Shown: in pieces, positions 11,507 through 23,347 of the stretch | Layout of the letters: each line of letters opens with the position of its first letter | Numbering within the stretch: the first letter of the stretch is position 1 | DNA from: Hyphodiscus hymeniophilus | Lineage: Eukaryota > Ascomycota > Leotiomycetes > Helotiales > Hyphodiscaceae | Direction: 5' to 3' | Assembly (NCBI GenBank): GCA_016508695.1 | Contig: VNKQ01000005.1 | Span: 1,984,001 to 2,048,000, forward strand | Length of the DNA stretch: 64,000 nt | Notes under the pieces: model-generated | The model's input: the letters and a program-made list of their open reading frames with translations, nothing else | Told to the model about the DNA's origin: nothing | Database searches by the model: none | Position numbers and translations under genes: made by a program

Positions 11507-11928
11507 GGCCTTTTAGAACATTGGTGATTGAGGGTGGTGGTGTGAGACCTCACATTATTCGACGGAAGAGGGGTAAAGAGCCTGTGATAAAGCAGTTGTG
11601 TTGATTTTGATGGTTGTCGAGTAGTCGAGCTATCTAGCTACCTAGGTAAGCGATTCGGGGTTTATATACCGGCACGTGCTCAATAATGGGAATCAGATGA
11701 AAGCATTCAAGATCGTTCCCGATGGTCTGCTTGTGATACACAGATTGGGGCGTATGGGACTAGTGTGGGAACGTTCAAATTGGTATATGCTTTAGGGCTT
11801 TGCAAAATTGCAGTTACCAGACCTCTTGTCATACATGAACTATGTAAGCGTGTTTAACCAGCTCCCCCTCGCTTATACTTCGTATGCATTAGATATCTCC
11901 AGCCACTGTAGCCTTCCAGCTTCCCCTT
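11507..11928. other. Intergenic region between the Dsc4-like gene and the GPI-protein gene
   Basis: Promoter of the Dsc4-like gene (minus strand) and 3' region of the small GPI-protein gene. No ORF or repeat of note is seen. Confidence 0.45.
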
Positions 11929-12494
11929 CTACAACGCAGCCATAACAGCAACGAAACCTCCCAACGCAGCAGCACTCAAGCCCAGTGCTGCACCAGTAGG
12001 AGCCGCATTTCCACTCGTGGTCGAAGTCGCAGTCGCAGGACCAGTGGCAGCAGCTGCCTCACTTGTGAATCCGTTCTTAGCAGCAAGAGAAGCCTCAGCC
12101 GTGTAAACGCTTCCAAAGAATGACCGGGCTTCTGTAGGGAGACCAGAGAGAAAATCGCTGGCGGGTGTCTGACCGGCTTGGACGACGCTGGAGACTGAGG
12201 CTTCCCACTCTGAGATGGTCGAGATCGCTGCAGGATTGGTTTCAAAGACGGATGCAAGGGAGAGCAGGGCAGGATTCGTTGCGAGGCCGTCGATGTAGGA
12301 GACCAGGTCTGCTGCGAGTTCGGTGGTTTGGCTGGGGGATTGTAAGTGTGGTTCTTTTTGATTGGGATCCTGTCCCTCGGGAACGTGAGGAAAGAGGAAT
12401 CAACTAACGCAGGAGTTTGGGGCTCTGGGTTCGCGAGAGCAAGCGTCGCGAGAACTGCAGTGATAACTACAGCTGGGCTAACTTTGAAAAACAT
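11929..12494 (-). CDS. Small secreted, probably GPI-anchored protein (unknown function)
   Basis: Two exons, 12494-12409 and 12331-11929, 162 aa. The N-terminal 22 residues are a typical signal peptide (FFKVSPAVVITAVLATLALA, cleavage after ALA). The middle is helical and Ala/Ser/Thr-rich (TTELAADLVSYIDGLATNPA, ISTISEWEASVSSVV). The C-terminus has a small-residue region (TSTTSGNAAPTG) followed by a hydrophobic tail ending in GGFVAVMAAL, as expected for GPI attachment. No cysteine-rich effector pattern is visible. The unspliced reading differs completely after residue 28, so the 77-bp intron is needed for this protein. Probably a cell-surface protein; its role is unknown. Confidence 0.78.
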
Positions 12495-13186
12495 GCTGAA
12501 AGAGTAATCCGTATTCGTTGTTGTAGGGAGGGTTGTTTGTGTACGTGGTGTATTTGCTTGGTTGCTCAGGGGATGGAGTGTGATCTGTTGACAAACTCAA
12601 GTTAGAGAACGGAGGGAAGTCTTCACTTCTAAGATATGGTTCAATTTATTTAGTTCAGGAGGCGAAGCTACTTTATGTCAAAACACTTGAATCTTGGGGC
12701 TTGTCTAGCGTCAGTTGTTTGGGGAAAAGTCACCCAAGTGCATAGCGGCTTGGAAATTGGAAGTGATTCAGAAGCTGTGCCGCAAAAAGCGAGCTTGATC
12801 ATTATTGACTAGCGAAGAAGGTTTACACGATTCATTGGCATCAAGGACGCTTCTGCCTAATCAAGGCAGTGTTCTCTTGGCAAATGGGCGAAATCTGCCA
12901 TAGTATCATCAATGCCAATACATTTGATGGTCTCTGTGATTGAAGCTGAAGGGCTCAACTTTTACTCTGATCGACCCCCAATCCTTCAATCCGTCGAACT
13001 TGAACCGGATGGTCCTAGCGAGCAGCGATTCAGAGTCTTGGCCCTTGCCCGGTGAGATAAATATTTCCAAGAGCTTAGCTATTGTTTTTGAGCCATTCAT
13101 ATTCTACAGATTCGCGGACCGGAATGGCTCCAATGTTGCTAACAATGGTCGATCCGTCTGCAAGATCTATTGTTAGTTTTGCCGTA
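12495..13186. other. Intergenic region upstream of the GPI-protein gene
   Basis: Promoter of the GPI-protein gene and 3' region of PPE1. Short ORFs here show no protein-like composition and nothing is recognised. Confidence 0.45.
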
Positions 13187-14503
13187 TCATACTTTCTTAC
13201 CAGCCCGCAGAAGATCTGATACTTTCGGTGGTAAAACCAAAGCACTTCTATCGTTCCGCTTGTAGAAATCCACTACTATCGTTGCTGTTTTTTCTGGCAG
13301 GTCTTCATGGATAAAATGCCCAGCCTCTGGGAAGACTTGCAATGCATATTTTCCTATCAAAATTCAGCCAAAATACGAGGAGGATATGCCACACAGCTCA
13401 CCTTGCATTTGACCGATCGTAAGCTCCTTGTCCAATCGATCTGTGCCAGCGAGTAGAAGTAGCTTCCCGCCTCTAGCCTCTAGAAACTTCTTGCTGAGGC
13501 CAACGAACCAACCCTCCCAGAATGGCTGCGTAGCAGCCAAGTCCGTGTTCCACGTCCATGGTCTCGAACTACTTGCTTCCTCGTTGTGCACAAGCAATGA
13601 AGGGACACTCGTACGAGCTGATACTGAATTCCGTATTGTTCTCGATCGGATGTGCCATTCAATTCCAGATTCGACTGATGGAAACCCGAGAGGTCGAGTC
13701 GATAGATATGTTTGCATGCTCTGCAAGGCATCAATTGCGGAGCCCTCCACAACATCGAGTACAACATAACCCAGTACCGCGTTCCCAAGCTTTCCGCCTT
13801 TCGCAACATGTGTGATAACGGCACCACCAAGAGAGTGACCGATGAGAATCAACAAGGGCATTTCTTTCCAACCCATGCGCTTTTTCGTTTTGTCCAGTAC
13901 GGAGATGAAGTCTGCGGCCAATGTTTCTAGGCTTAGATCCAATACCTCAGGTGCCGGTGTAATTTTTGTGGATCCATGATCTCGAGCGTCCAGTGAAAGT
14001 AGGCCCGCAGATGGGAGACGCTTTCTTATTTCAGATGTCAGGACTGCAAATGACAGACCTGAAGATCCTGCTCCATGATGTGTAACAAATAATGGTCCCG
14101 TGCCAACTGGTGATGTAAGGTATGCATGATGTGTGATTGTAGTAGAAGTCGTGGTAGATTCGAGGAAAAGCTCGCGCTCGAAGTAGGCAGTCCAAGGTAT
14201 TTGCTCGAACGTTCTCTTATTGGGTGACCTGCAGAGACGTTGTAAGCTTGAGTCCTTCACTCGCATAGAGGGGGTTTCAACAAACCCTTGAGGTCTTGCA
14301 AAGAGCCTTTGGTCAGAGGATGGGATGATGGTCCCAGTGGAAGAGGCAGACGAGGCAGACGAAGCAGAAGACGAGTCGTCGTCTACTGGAAGCTCTGTGA
14401 ACCCATCTGTCTCCTCTTCCTCGGCTTCATCGAATGAGACTGGTGGTGGGGCAGGAAAGCCTGCGAGTTTCGCTTTGGCAAAGGATCTCTGTAGATCACT
14501 CAT
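13187..14503 (-). CDS. PPE1: Protein phosphatase methylesterase 1
   Basis: Two exons, 14503-13402 and 13353-13187, 422 aa. An alpha/beta hydrolase that removes the C-terminal methyl ester from the PP2A catalytic subunit. The oxyanion region (FVTHHGAGSSGLSF), the nucleophile elbow LIGHSLGGAV near residue 225, DVVEGSA (the DVVEG block typical of PME-1) and the late His in QVFPEAGHFIHEDLPEK are all present. The last block lies in exon 2 and is reached only through the 48-bp intron. The N-terminus has an acidic/Ser-rich low-complexity region (DDDSSSASSASSASS). Length and order fit the fungal family. It is transcribed divergently from the DUF2434 gene. Confidence 0.95.
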
Positions 14504-15306
14504 GACCTGTGAATGGCGAGGAGCCGACTAGCATGAGGAGTTTGGGTAAGTGATTGGTAGTCCAGAACAGGACGCTTACGACCTAGGAGCGAGAAGTTGT
14601 TGGATATTGTTTGTGGTCGGAATTGATTGGATCTCCATCTCCGTCTAAATCAACATCTACAGTCTACCAGATCAGTGGGAGATAAGATAAGATCAAACCC
14701 TGGGAAGCTCAGGCCCTGGTACAATGCTCGCATGACGCGCATTCACATACCCATCCCTGGCTGAAGAGGGGTTACAACTTACAACTGATACAGGAACATA
14801 TATTATCTCCCTCGTATATGCCCCTGTCCATATCCACATATCCACATATCCATATCCATATCCATATCCATATCCATATCCATATCCACATATCAATTCA
14901 TCTATCTACATAATCGCATATACCCATCTTCATATCTTCACAACTTCACATGCGCATTATCTCTCAATTACCGTGATAAACACTCGAATATCTTACTGGC
15001 TGGCGGCCTGTGCGTGGATGACGTAGTCTACCAAGGAAGTCTCGAGCGTCCACATCTCCAAGCCCACTGCTGGTGGTGCGTCGGCTTGCATCGTCATTGG
15101 CGCAAATTGAGGAGCTTGAACCTTCTTCTTCTTTAGCTCAGCTCTTTGCTATTACACCCTGGATCGAAATATCTTCTTCAACACTTTCTCATCATTCTCC
15201 AACATTCAACGAGCTTGAGCTTCTCTAGTTTCTGCTGTTGGAGTGCAACGCCAAATTCACATCTGAAGCACAAAGATCGTAGGACAAAGTCGGACTCTTC
15301 AACACC
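14504..15306. promoter_or_regulatory. Divergent promoter region between PPE1 and the DUF2434 gene
   Basis: An 800-bp space serving two divergent genes. It contains a hexanucleotide microsatellite (listed separately) and a pyrimidine-rich leader with TTCTTC runs near 15120-15230, just upstream of the DUF2434 start. No conserved operator was recognised. Confidence 0.5.
14826..14893. repeat. CCATAT-type hexanucleotide microsatellite
   Basis: About ten tandem copies of CCATAT, interrupted near the ends by CCACAT variants. It lies in the PPE1/DUF2434 intergenic region and is likely length-variable between strains. Confidence 0.9.
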
Positions 15307-16965
15307 ATGGTTTCCCTATGGGGATCCAAGAAGGACGACGATCCTGAGGATACATCCGCGTCCCCCCAAAATGGAGACTCCAGCGATCATGCGGAGCCGC
15401 GTGCCTCAGAATCAAACGAGAGAAGTCGTTTGCTTCCACCTCCAAGTCAGGGATATCTGAGCCCCGATGACCCAGCTGTAAGTAGTTCGTACAACAACCC
15501 GTTCTCCGCGGCTGCCTTCGAGTGGGGATGCTAATGATCCGGATAGGTCTCTCCGTATAACCTTTGGAGCGTACGATTCTTACGCTACTTTTCCGTGCTC
15601 TTTGCCATCATCACCTTCCTTTGGTGGGTCCTGCTATTGGTATCAATCTTCATCAGCCCCCCAGGAATGCACTCCCGCGGCTCTGGTTTCTTCGATTTCT
15701 CATACACCACCTTGACTCTGGGTCTCCTTCTGGTCACCCTCCTCTTCTTCTCAACACCGTCCAAGGCTGGCCAAATAACCTCTCTCGTCATCTCCGTCAT
15801 TCTATTGATCGATATGATCCTCATCGTCGCGGTTTCAAAATTACGTGTAGAGGAAGGATGGGTTGGAATTGCCAGTGTTGTATGGGCACTGTTCATCAGC
15901 ATCTGGACCATTTTCACTGATAGAACTGTTGCGTGGGGCAAGCAAGAAGAAGAAGAACGTCTGACTGGTCGATCCGAGACTCGTCGCACTTTGCGGGAAT
16001 GGTGCGGCGTTCTCACCTCCACAGTGGTCTTAATTGTTCTCGGCCTTGTTACAATTCTTCTTACTGCCACGTTGATCCTTCGATCTCGCGATGCCTCTCT
16101 CGCACCTCCAGGACAGAGATATTACGTCGATGGCGACAAGTACCAGATCCATGTCTTCTGCGAAGGCAATGCGACCACCAACTCCAAGGGAGAGAAGACT
16201 CCAACAGTCCTTTTTGAGGCTGCTGATGGCCCTTTCGAAGGAGGAATGCTACAAATTGCACTGGGCGCTGTTGCTAACGGAAGCATTGGCCGTTACTGCT
16301 ACTCTGATCGCCCTGGTATTGGATGGTCTGACAACGCTCCCTCTCCGTTCGCCGCTAGTAATGCTGCTGATTCTCTCGCTGAGGCACTTGCCGTAGCTGG
16401 AGAGGAAGGTCCATGGGTTCTCGCCAGCGCAGGGATCGGGAGCATCTACAGCCGTGTCTTCTCTGCCCGTCAAGGACAAGATGTCGTTGGTCTCCTGATG
16501 ATTAACCCCCTTCATGAGGACCTTTTGTACAAAGTCGGCAGTCCACAAAGAGGTTTCCTCTTATGGGCATGGGGAATCCTGTCACCTCTTGGATTGGACC
16601 GTAACTTCGGAGCTCTTTTCAAGGGTCGCAATCGTGAGGATCGCGTGTATGGTCGCTCAGCTTATCAAGGTGGAAAGTATATCAAAGCCAAGCTTCAGGA
16701 AGCTCTCGTTGCCAACTCCGTCACCAAGAATGATGCCGTCAACGCACGCCACATCCAATATAAGAATTGTCCTTTGACGATAATCAGCTCAGGTATCGAC
16801 GTCAAGAAGGATAAGGAGTGGGAAAGAAAGCAGAGAGACATGACCACGTACACCGATAAGCTGGTTAGTTGGGATATCGTCAACAAGGCACCTTCCGAGG
16901 TGTGGAAAACTTTCGATGGCCGAGTTACTATCGAGAAGAGGCTGAAGGAGCTCGTCGGATCGTAG
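15307..16965 (+). CDS. DUF2434 multi-pass membrane protein with degenerate alpha/beta-hydrolase domain
   Basis: Two exons, 15307-15477 and 15547-16965, 529 aa. The N-terminal 57 residues are acidic and hydrophilic. Five hydrophobic segments follow (near 67-92, 105-126, 134-154, 163-182 and 213-235). The C-terminal half reads like an alpha/beta-hydrolase fold (TPTVLFEAADGPFEGG, YCYSDRPGIGWSD, VVGLLMINPLHEDL). The usual G-x-S-x-G elbow is replaced by LASAGIGSIY, so the nucleophile position lacks a normal serine; catalysis is doubtful. The family is confined to filamentous fungi and is often called a mitochondrial integral membrane protein, but function is unknown. The intron is 69 bp with a TGCTAAT branch point. 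Confidence 0.85.
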
Positions 16966-17473
16966 GAATGTTTGAAGGCCTGGGAGTCGGGCTTCATGCC
17001 AAAACGCGTCGTTCTCATGCTTCAAATCTTTGATGCATAGATGAAACAACAGGAAATTGGAAACGAGAAATAATGATGCAAGTTGACAGTAATGAGGTAC
17101 ATCGCAGTAGGAGGCATTGTTTTCTTCTTCTTCATTTAGCGATATTGCATTCAGCGGGGTGCCGTTTGTGTTTGGATCTTTCGGCATCATGGTTTACTAC
17201 TACAGTACGTAGCTTCTCCTTCTCAATACATAATCATATTCTGATCTCTCCCATTCAACCTTCCCGAGATTCGGCATCTCCGTCTCTGTTGGCGGGTACA
17301 CAAATCTAGTATCACGTAATTGCATTACAATATCGAGATGCGTAGAAAATCTCGATTTGACAACTACATGTGCCTTCCATTTTTGTTTATCTCCTAACAA
17401 GTCCTGTTCCTGAACGCCAGGCAACCATGCTATGCAAACCTCATTCCTCCCCCCTCCCTCCCCATAGACCCTC
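16966..17473. other. Convergent intergenic region, DUF2434 gene and RFC2
   Basis: The 3' regions of two genes facing each other. AT- and pyrimidine-rich stretches only; no gene is seen. Confidence 0.45.
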
Positions 17474-18784
17474 TCAAGCACCGGCTAGTACATTCGAGAT
17501 CTTCAACGAGAGATCTAGAATTGTGAGGTGTTCATCTGAACCGTCCACAAGGCGCTTATCTGCCTCGGAGAACAGCAGAGTAATCTTGTTTTTCTTGACG
17601 TCTGGGATCTCCTCGTTGTAAATTGTGGACTGGTATAACTGTATTTCTTTAGCAGTGGACCGGATCTGGGACAATGAACAAACCTGAGACACTACTTGAG
17701 TACCACTCCATCCGTCTGCAACCATATCCGTAACTACCTTGGCAACAGCCTCGTATACGAGCCCTTTGGAACGAGGTTGCATGGCCTTGACCAATTGCTC
17801 AATCGTCTTATCTGGAATGACACCCGCAATATCCTCGATACTCTTGACAGTGACCACCTTTGCGTCTTTCACATCCACATCCATGGCGTCTGCTTCGTCC
17901 TGTCCGTCTTCCTGATCGCCCTTCACAGCAAGCGCACCCACAAGCCTGGCCGCACTCTGTAGAAACGTAATTGCCTTCCTCAGATCACCCTCGCTACACT
18001 TGATCAAAGCGTCCGCAGCCCCATCTTCAAGCTTAACCCCCTCCTTCTCCGCAATGTCCTCCACCCTTTTCTTCGCGTTCCCCTGATCCAAGCTCTTGAA
18101 CCGAAACTTCGAGCATCTGGACGCCAGCGGGTCGATTATCCTCGTAACGTAATTGCAGATCAGGCAGAATCGCGTAATCTTGCTATATGTCTCCATCGTT
18201 CTGCGTAATGCGGATTGCGCATCCTGCGTCATGGAGTCGGCCTCGTCGAGGATGATGATCTTGTAGGGAGGACATGGGTATTGGGCTCGGTAGGCGGCGG
18301 AGGGATTCGAAAGTTGCATGCGCGCGAAGTCCTTGACTTTCTCGCGCACAATGCTGATCCCGCGCTCGTCGGATGCGTTGAGTTCAAGGACGCGAGTTTT
18401 GATCAATTCAGGTCCGTAGAGCTCTTTCGCTAGGGCGAGGACGGTGGAGGTTTTTCCTGTCCCAGGTGGGCCGTAAAAGAGCATGTGTGGGAGCTGGTAA
18501 TATGTCAGTAGTGTTGTGCGGTTTTGTAAGGGTCCACACGTTTGAGGACTGGAGATTTCGCTGAAGGACGGTGATGGTGTGGTCTTGAGCAGTGACATCG
18601 CTCAGGTTCTTTGGCCGGCTGTAAATATGTCAGTATGATGCAAAAGAGCTTAGACATAGGGATCATACTATTTCTCAACCCAGGGCTGAAGTCTCAAGGT
18701 CTCCTTCGGAGGAGGGGCTTTTGAAGGCGACCCGTTTGTGGCAGCTGCTTCTTTGCGAGCCTTGAGATCGAAGAAGCTTGCCAT
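17474..18784 (-). CDS. RFC2: Replication factor C subunit 2 (yeast Rfc2 / human RFC4 type)
   Basis: Three exons, 18784-18669, 18618-18540 and 18493-17474, 404 aa. An AAA+ clamp-loader subunit that helps load PCNA on DNA. Exon 1 starts [13 protein letters not shown] and ends in the RFC box WVEK-YRP split by the first intron; exon 2 holds [19 protein letters not shown]. Exon 3 has Walker [11 protein letters not shown], Walker [12 protein letters not shown], sensor 1 ([20 protein letters not shown]) with the SRC arginine finger, and sensor 2 ([11 protein letters not shown]). An acidic insert ([15 protein letters not shown]) follows the AAA+ core. The start in exon 1 was chosen because the longest single ORF begins inside exon 2 and reads through intron 2. 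Confidence 0.95.
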
Positions 18785-19866
18785 TGCCACAAGCGACTCA
18801 AGTGTATTAAAGAAGGACCTGATGTTGATACCTTACGCTCTTTATGTTTGGACTGCTTTTAAAAAGACGCGCTTGAATTGGTTACCGACCACTTTACGCG
18901 AGACCCCTGTCGACTTAAACAAGGCTGATGACGAGGCTGCGATTTCAGAACATTTACAAATTTTTAAACGCTTTAGTACGAGTACAAGTATGAAACCCAT
19001 TCTACTCTTGCTTCATTGATAGAAAATCCTACTCGTTTGAGATTCTGATTAGAGTATATCAGGTTTGCATATCGCTCATCCATTCTAAGCCATGAATACT
19101 GAGATCAGAAGCTGAGGTTCAGACTCTCCCCATCAGAACTTGGCCTTCCACGACATTCGCGATCCTTAAGTCACCACAATGCCCTGCGAGGACATGGGGC
19201 TTCACCACAGGAAGCGAGCCCGCCAGAATCATCCATCGAGGTTAAATGGGGTCACAGACATGGAACATTCGATGAGACTCTGATCAACAACCCCAGTGAT
19301 GTGCCCGCCAACGCCAGCTACCAATAATCAAGATGATTCGACCTCCACTGTACTTTGACCGAGATACCAGTAGAAAAATTACAGGCAGTTGGACGGGTCT
19401 CTTCAAATCTGTTTTCCAATCGAGTCATGCATTCGTGCCAATGCTGCGGTTACCTACATTAATGCAAATGGTGACCGGAATCTCGTGGTCCAGATCTAGA
19501 AGATGTGGCTTGGGGCGTTTGCTTTTTCCTAGGAGAGTATTAGTCTTAGTAAGCCGGAGGATGAGGTTACTGTGTGTTGCAGATGATGAGCTTGTGGTGA
19601 GATTGTGATATCAAGAGATAGCATTGCTTCCTTCGAGATTGCACCTTCGTAGGACGAAAAGGATAATGCACAGTAAGATCGGATGAGACTTTGCTTCAGA
19701 ATAGAATACATACGATGCTCAATATGCAAAGACTCCTGTCCATGCTCCATTTTGATCATTGCGCCGCTCAATGCCTCTTCATCCTTGCAATGGGTCATTA
19801 TGCCTTGAAATCAGCTATACAGCCTACTTGAAGTGCATCGCTGTTTCACCTGATCCATAGCTCCGT
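18785..19866. other. Intergenic region, RFC2 promoter to DUS2 3' end
   Basis: About 1.1 kb without a supported gene. The RFC2 promoter is at the left edge. ORFs of 60-90 codons occur on both strands but have no recognisable motif or splice context. Confidence 0.45.
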
Positions 19867-21146
19867 CTATGCTGCCAAGGCAATCACAGGTTCATTCTGA
19901 AGCCTTATCTCGGCCAGAGGCTTCTGATTCTCAGTGTTGAGCTTGCGAATCTTGCTATGATTTTCTTGAATACTTGAAGCAGCCTTGTTCTTCTTGCCTC
20001 TTCGACTTTGGATTTCGTTGTCCCCAGTAATGCCGATCTTCTCATCAACCGCCTTCGCTTGTGCCTCGAGGTGCTCAAAGCCAAGTATGTGACAGGCTTG
20101 ATAGTAGCTCTTGCTTGACGTAATTTCTCGGTACACCGGTTGTTTTCCTGGGATAAGGTGCGTCAAGAGGTACTTCGTGTTACCCCATCGGTTTTCGACT
20201 TCCATAGAAGTCTTGAGGTACTCTTCTACGACCTCCTTCCAGGGGAGAAGTCCACCATCAGCCTCGCTTCTGAAGCAACTCGAGTTTGACTCTGCTGCTG
20301 TTGCAATCATAGCACCATCAACTCCAAACTCAGCGACTAGTTTCTCGGCCTCTGCTTTGTTGCCAACATCGCCATTCATGAGACAAGCAACTCCACTCTC
20401 CCGGCAAATATGTGCAATCATCTTAAGCTGTTCTCGGATAGCTCGTTCTCTGGGTCGCATAGGAGTCGTCCGGCAGTGAATAGTCAAACCCGTAATCCCA
20501 GTAGCAACCAACTTTCGTACCAACATCTCTGTCTTCTCCGCTGTTTCGAGTAACCTAATTTTGACACTGATGCCGATCTCAAATTCCGTCGCTATCTCCT
20601 TAACCAAAGCTTCCAGAATTGAGCAGAGCTTATCCGGTGTCTGTAACAGAGCGGCTCCCATTCCTCCACTTGTGCTGAAAGGCTTCGGACAGCCAGCATT
20701 CACATCAATTCCTGCAACATCCTTCGCCACTATCCGTGAAGCTTGCACAGCCCTTTCCGGATCTGATGTACCAATTTGAAATATGAGACGCTTTCCTTCT
20801 CTCTCCGGATGGAGCCGGTAGATGAGACTCTCCTTCTGGTCTCTATGCGGGTCTTTGGCGCCCTGAGAAGGCAGGCGGGTGAAATCGATGGTCTCGAGGG
20901 CTTCGTTGACTTTCCGTGTAGTTCCTATCATGGATCTATCGACGGTTTCGGGGCCTGAGACTTATGAGCGAAAGTTGTAGAATTCAATTTGTGCAGAGAC
21001 ATACCCCATACAAGATCAGCTCCGTAGTGAAGAGCCAAAAGACGAGATGGGAGTTCTCCCGATCTAACCATTGGTGCTAATACAATCTTCCCTCTGTAAT
21101 CCACCCCATTTCGAGGAATCGGGACCCTTTTGGTGACCGATGTCAT
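19867..21146 (-). CDS. DUS2: tRNA-dihydrouridine(20) synthase (Dus2/Smm1)
   Basis: Two exons, 21146-21005 and 20954-19867, 409 aa from the chosen start (MTSVTKRVPIPRN). A flavin enzyme reducing U20 in tRNA D-loops. Exon 1 ends in LAPMVRSGELPSRLLALHYGADLVWG and exon 2 opens with PETVDRSMIG. The catalytic cysteine is in NAGCPKPFSTSGGMGAALL; FMN-phosphate motifs (GLTIHCRTT, MNGDVGNKAEAE, DGAMIATAAESN) follow. The C-terminal extension is Lys-rich (RRGKKNKAASS). An upstream in-frame ATG at 21170 would add eight residues; the frame stays open to 21353, but that region is probably promoter shared with the pyrophosphatase gene. Confidence 0.93.
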
Positions 21147-21744
21147 GATGGCTGCAGTAGCACGTTGCATGAATAGGACATCGCAGGAGTGGTTCTCATG
21201 TAGCAGCCAAAAAGTGTTGCCTCCAACATGAAAACTCGCGACAATCGCAAAGCTGATCACGTGAGCGTCTAATCGATTAGGTACATCTGGATCTCGCTCG
21301 GGTGAAAGGTCCCAACAGGTCTTGGCTAATAAGGAAATCTTCGGCATCTCCAAAATTCACCTACGGAATCCACAGGAAGGGGCTGACCCGCATCGGACTA
21401 GACTCCAAGAATATATAGGAACTGCCGCGGTATCATCTGCCTTTCGTGGAGACCGGATGTTCTCTGCAAAACACTTGTCTCAAGCTTCAATTCGTGGAGC
21501 CCATTCAGTCATAATCAGGAGGAGTAAATATCCAATATCATCCCACATCTATCCGCAGCTGCAGGCGTCCTTGTTCACCGCCGCCGCACCTTCTGCATTC
21601 ACCACCACCACCACTACCACCACCAAGCTGGCGCCAGAAGACGCCCCACACAACAAAAACTCACCCTTCTCGCGAACTTCGCAGATCGCTCGTCATCTCT
21701 CCAGCTCTTCTCCAAACAACTCCCCACCAAACACCACCGCAAAC
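21147..21744. promoter_or_regulatory. Divergent promoter of DUS2 and IPP1, with open reading frame into IPP1
   Basis: Shared 5' region. On the plus strand it stays open from 21322 in frame with IPP1, with an ATG at 21457 that would add a presequence-like N-terminus (see the finding). A triplet run (CAC/ACT repeats, about 21600-21628) lies inside it. Confidence 0.55.
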
Positions 21745-22917
21745 ATGACCTCTCAATACAAAGTCAGGAAAATTGGAGCCCCAAATACCTTAGAGCACCG
21801 CATCTACATCGAGAAGGATGGCGTCCCCGTGTCGCCCTTCCACGACATCCCTCTGTATGCAAACGAGCAGCAGACCATCCTCAACATGGTCGTTGAGATT
21901 CCACGATGGACTAATGGCAAGCTGGAGGTTAGTTGACAGTTATTGCCAAGTTAATCAAATTCGTTGGAGTGTGATTGCAGTCGCTGGTACCCCGCTATCA
22001 ACTGAGATTGCCCCTCCATACGCCGCTCACTTATCAACACCTGCTACGTGACAAAGCTAACATTTACTCCCAACTAGATCTCCAAGGAAGAGCTCCTGAA
22101 CCCCATCAAGCAGGACATCAAGAAGGGCAAGCTTCGATTTGTCCGCAACTGCTTCCCACACAAGGGCTACCTCTGGAACTATGGCGCCTTCCCCCAGGTA
22201 CGAATACTTGCTCAGCAATCGAATGGTGGTTACTGACCATCATATAGACATGGGAGGACCCCAATATTGTTCACCCCGAGACCAAGGCCAAGGGTGACAA
22301 CGATCCATTGGACGTCTGCGAGATTGGTGAGCTGGTTGGCTACCCTGGTCAGGTGAAACAGGTCAAGGTCCTTGGTGTCATGGCATTGCTGGACGAAGAG
22401 GAGACTGATTGGAAGGTCATTGTCATCGATGTGAACGATCCATTGGCCTCAAAGCTCAACGATGTTGAGGACGTTGAGAGACACCTTCCTGGTCTGTTGA
22501 GAGCGACCAATGAATGGTTCCGTATCTACAAGATCCCAGACGGAAAGCCAGAGAACCAGTTTGCTTTCACTGGCGAGTGCAAGAACAAGAAGTGGGTCTG
22601 GCTGCAACATTGTTTTGCGATGCGGCTAATTCTGTGACAGGTACGCCACTGATATCGTTCGTGAGTGTGCTGAGGCGTGGGAGAAGCTCATCACTGGAAA
22701 GACCCAGCCAGGTGATGTCTCTATGTAAGTCGGATATCAACCTCTGCTCAGTCAACCCTGCTGACGATTTTGTAGCACCAACCTCACAGTTAAGCAATCA
22801 CCAAGCCGTGTCAGCCCTGACCAGCTTCCTCCTATTCCACAAAATGAGAATCTTGCCCCTGCGCCAATTGATGCAAGCATTGACAAGTGGTTCTTCATTT
22901 CTGGTGCTGCCAACTAA
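21745..22917 (+). CDS. IPP1: Inorganic pyrophosphatase (family I, soluble)
   Basis: Five exons: 21745-21927, 22078-22197, 22248-22591, 22641-22724, 22776-22917; 290 aa, matching the ~287 aa of yeast Ipp1. Hydrolyses pyrophosphate to phosphate and so drives biosynthesis. Family I landmarks: [32 protein letters not shown], the metal-binding signature [26 protein letters not shown], and the C-terminal [19 protein letters not shown] across exons 3-4. The start MTSQYKV matches the cytosolic form. A second, upstream in-frame ATG at 21457 would add 96 residues rich in Arg, Ser, Thr and Ala with a RHLSSSS element just before the cytosolic start, resembling a mitochondrial presequence. Divergent from DUS2. 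Confidence 0.96.
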
Positions 22918-23340
22918 GTGTCGAACAATGAGGAATGCATACGGCTTTCGGAAGCATTGCTTGCAGGATAGTAACAAAAGTTGCCTTGATACACGTTAGA
23001 CGGGGTTGTTATGAAATGCCACGAATCTCTACCATGAATACGATAATATGCTTTCGATGTTCCTTCATGTTAGCGGAGCTGCGAGGGGCATTCAACCGAT
23101 CATCTCAAATGTGTAGCCTCCTGTCCGATTGCATGTCTGGAGCTGAAAGCAGGAATTGGGATGCAAACTCTCTAATTCCAAGATTCGCATGAACAATTGG
23201 GAGCTTTGATTTCCCCCACTCGGTGCTACCAAAATGCCGGCCTATTCGTATTCATACACGACCCTGAACGCCTTCCATATGCAACAATATACATGAACTG
23301 CGCAAGTGATACTCAACCAGTCAGTTCCTCGTGCCGTGCC
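22918..23340. other. IPP1 downstream region
   Basis: 3' region of IPP1, convergent with the small minus-strand gene candidate. Nothing else is recognised. Confidence 0.4.
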
Positions 23341-23347
23341 AGTATTC

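Noticed and set aside
11976..12494. 172-codon single-frame reading of the GPI-protein gene, and a suspected frameshift in it
   Set aside because: Removing the 77-bp intron restores one continuous frame with a GPI tail; my first suspicion of an indel came from a misread base.
15585..16070. 161-codon minus-strand ORF
   Set aside because: Antisense to the DUF2434 gene; Arg/Val-rich shadow.
17474..18598. RFC2 read as a single ORF starting MSLLKTTPS
   Set aside because: That start lies inside exon 2 in the wrong frame; the RFC box and NLPHML block require the three-exon model.
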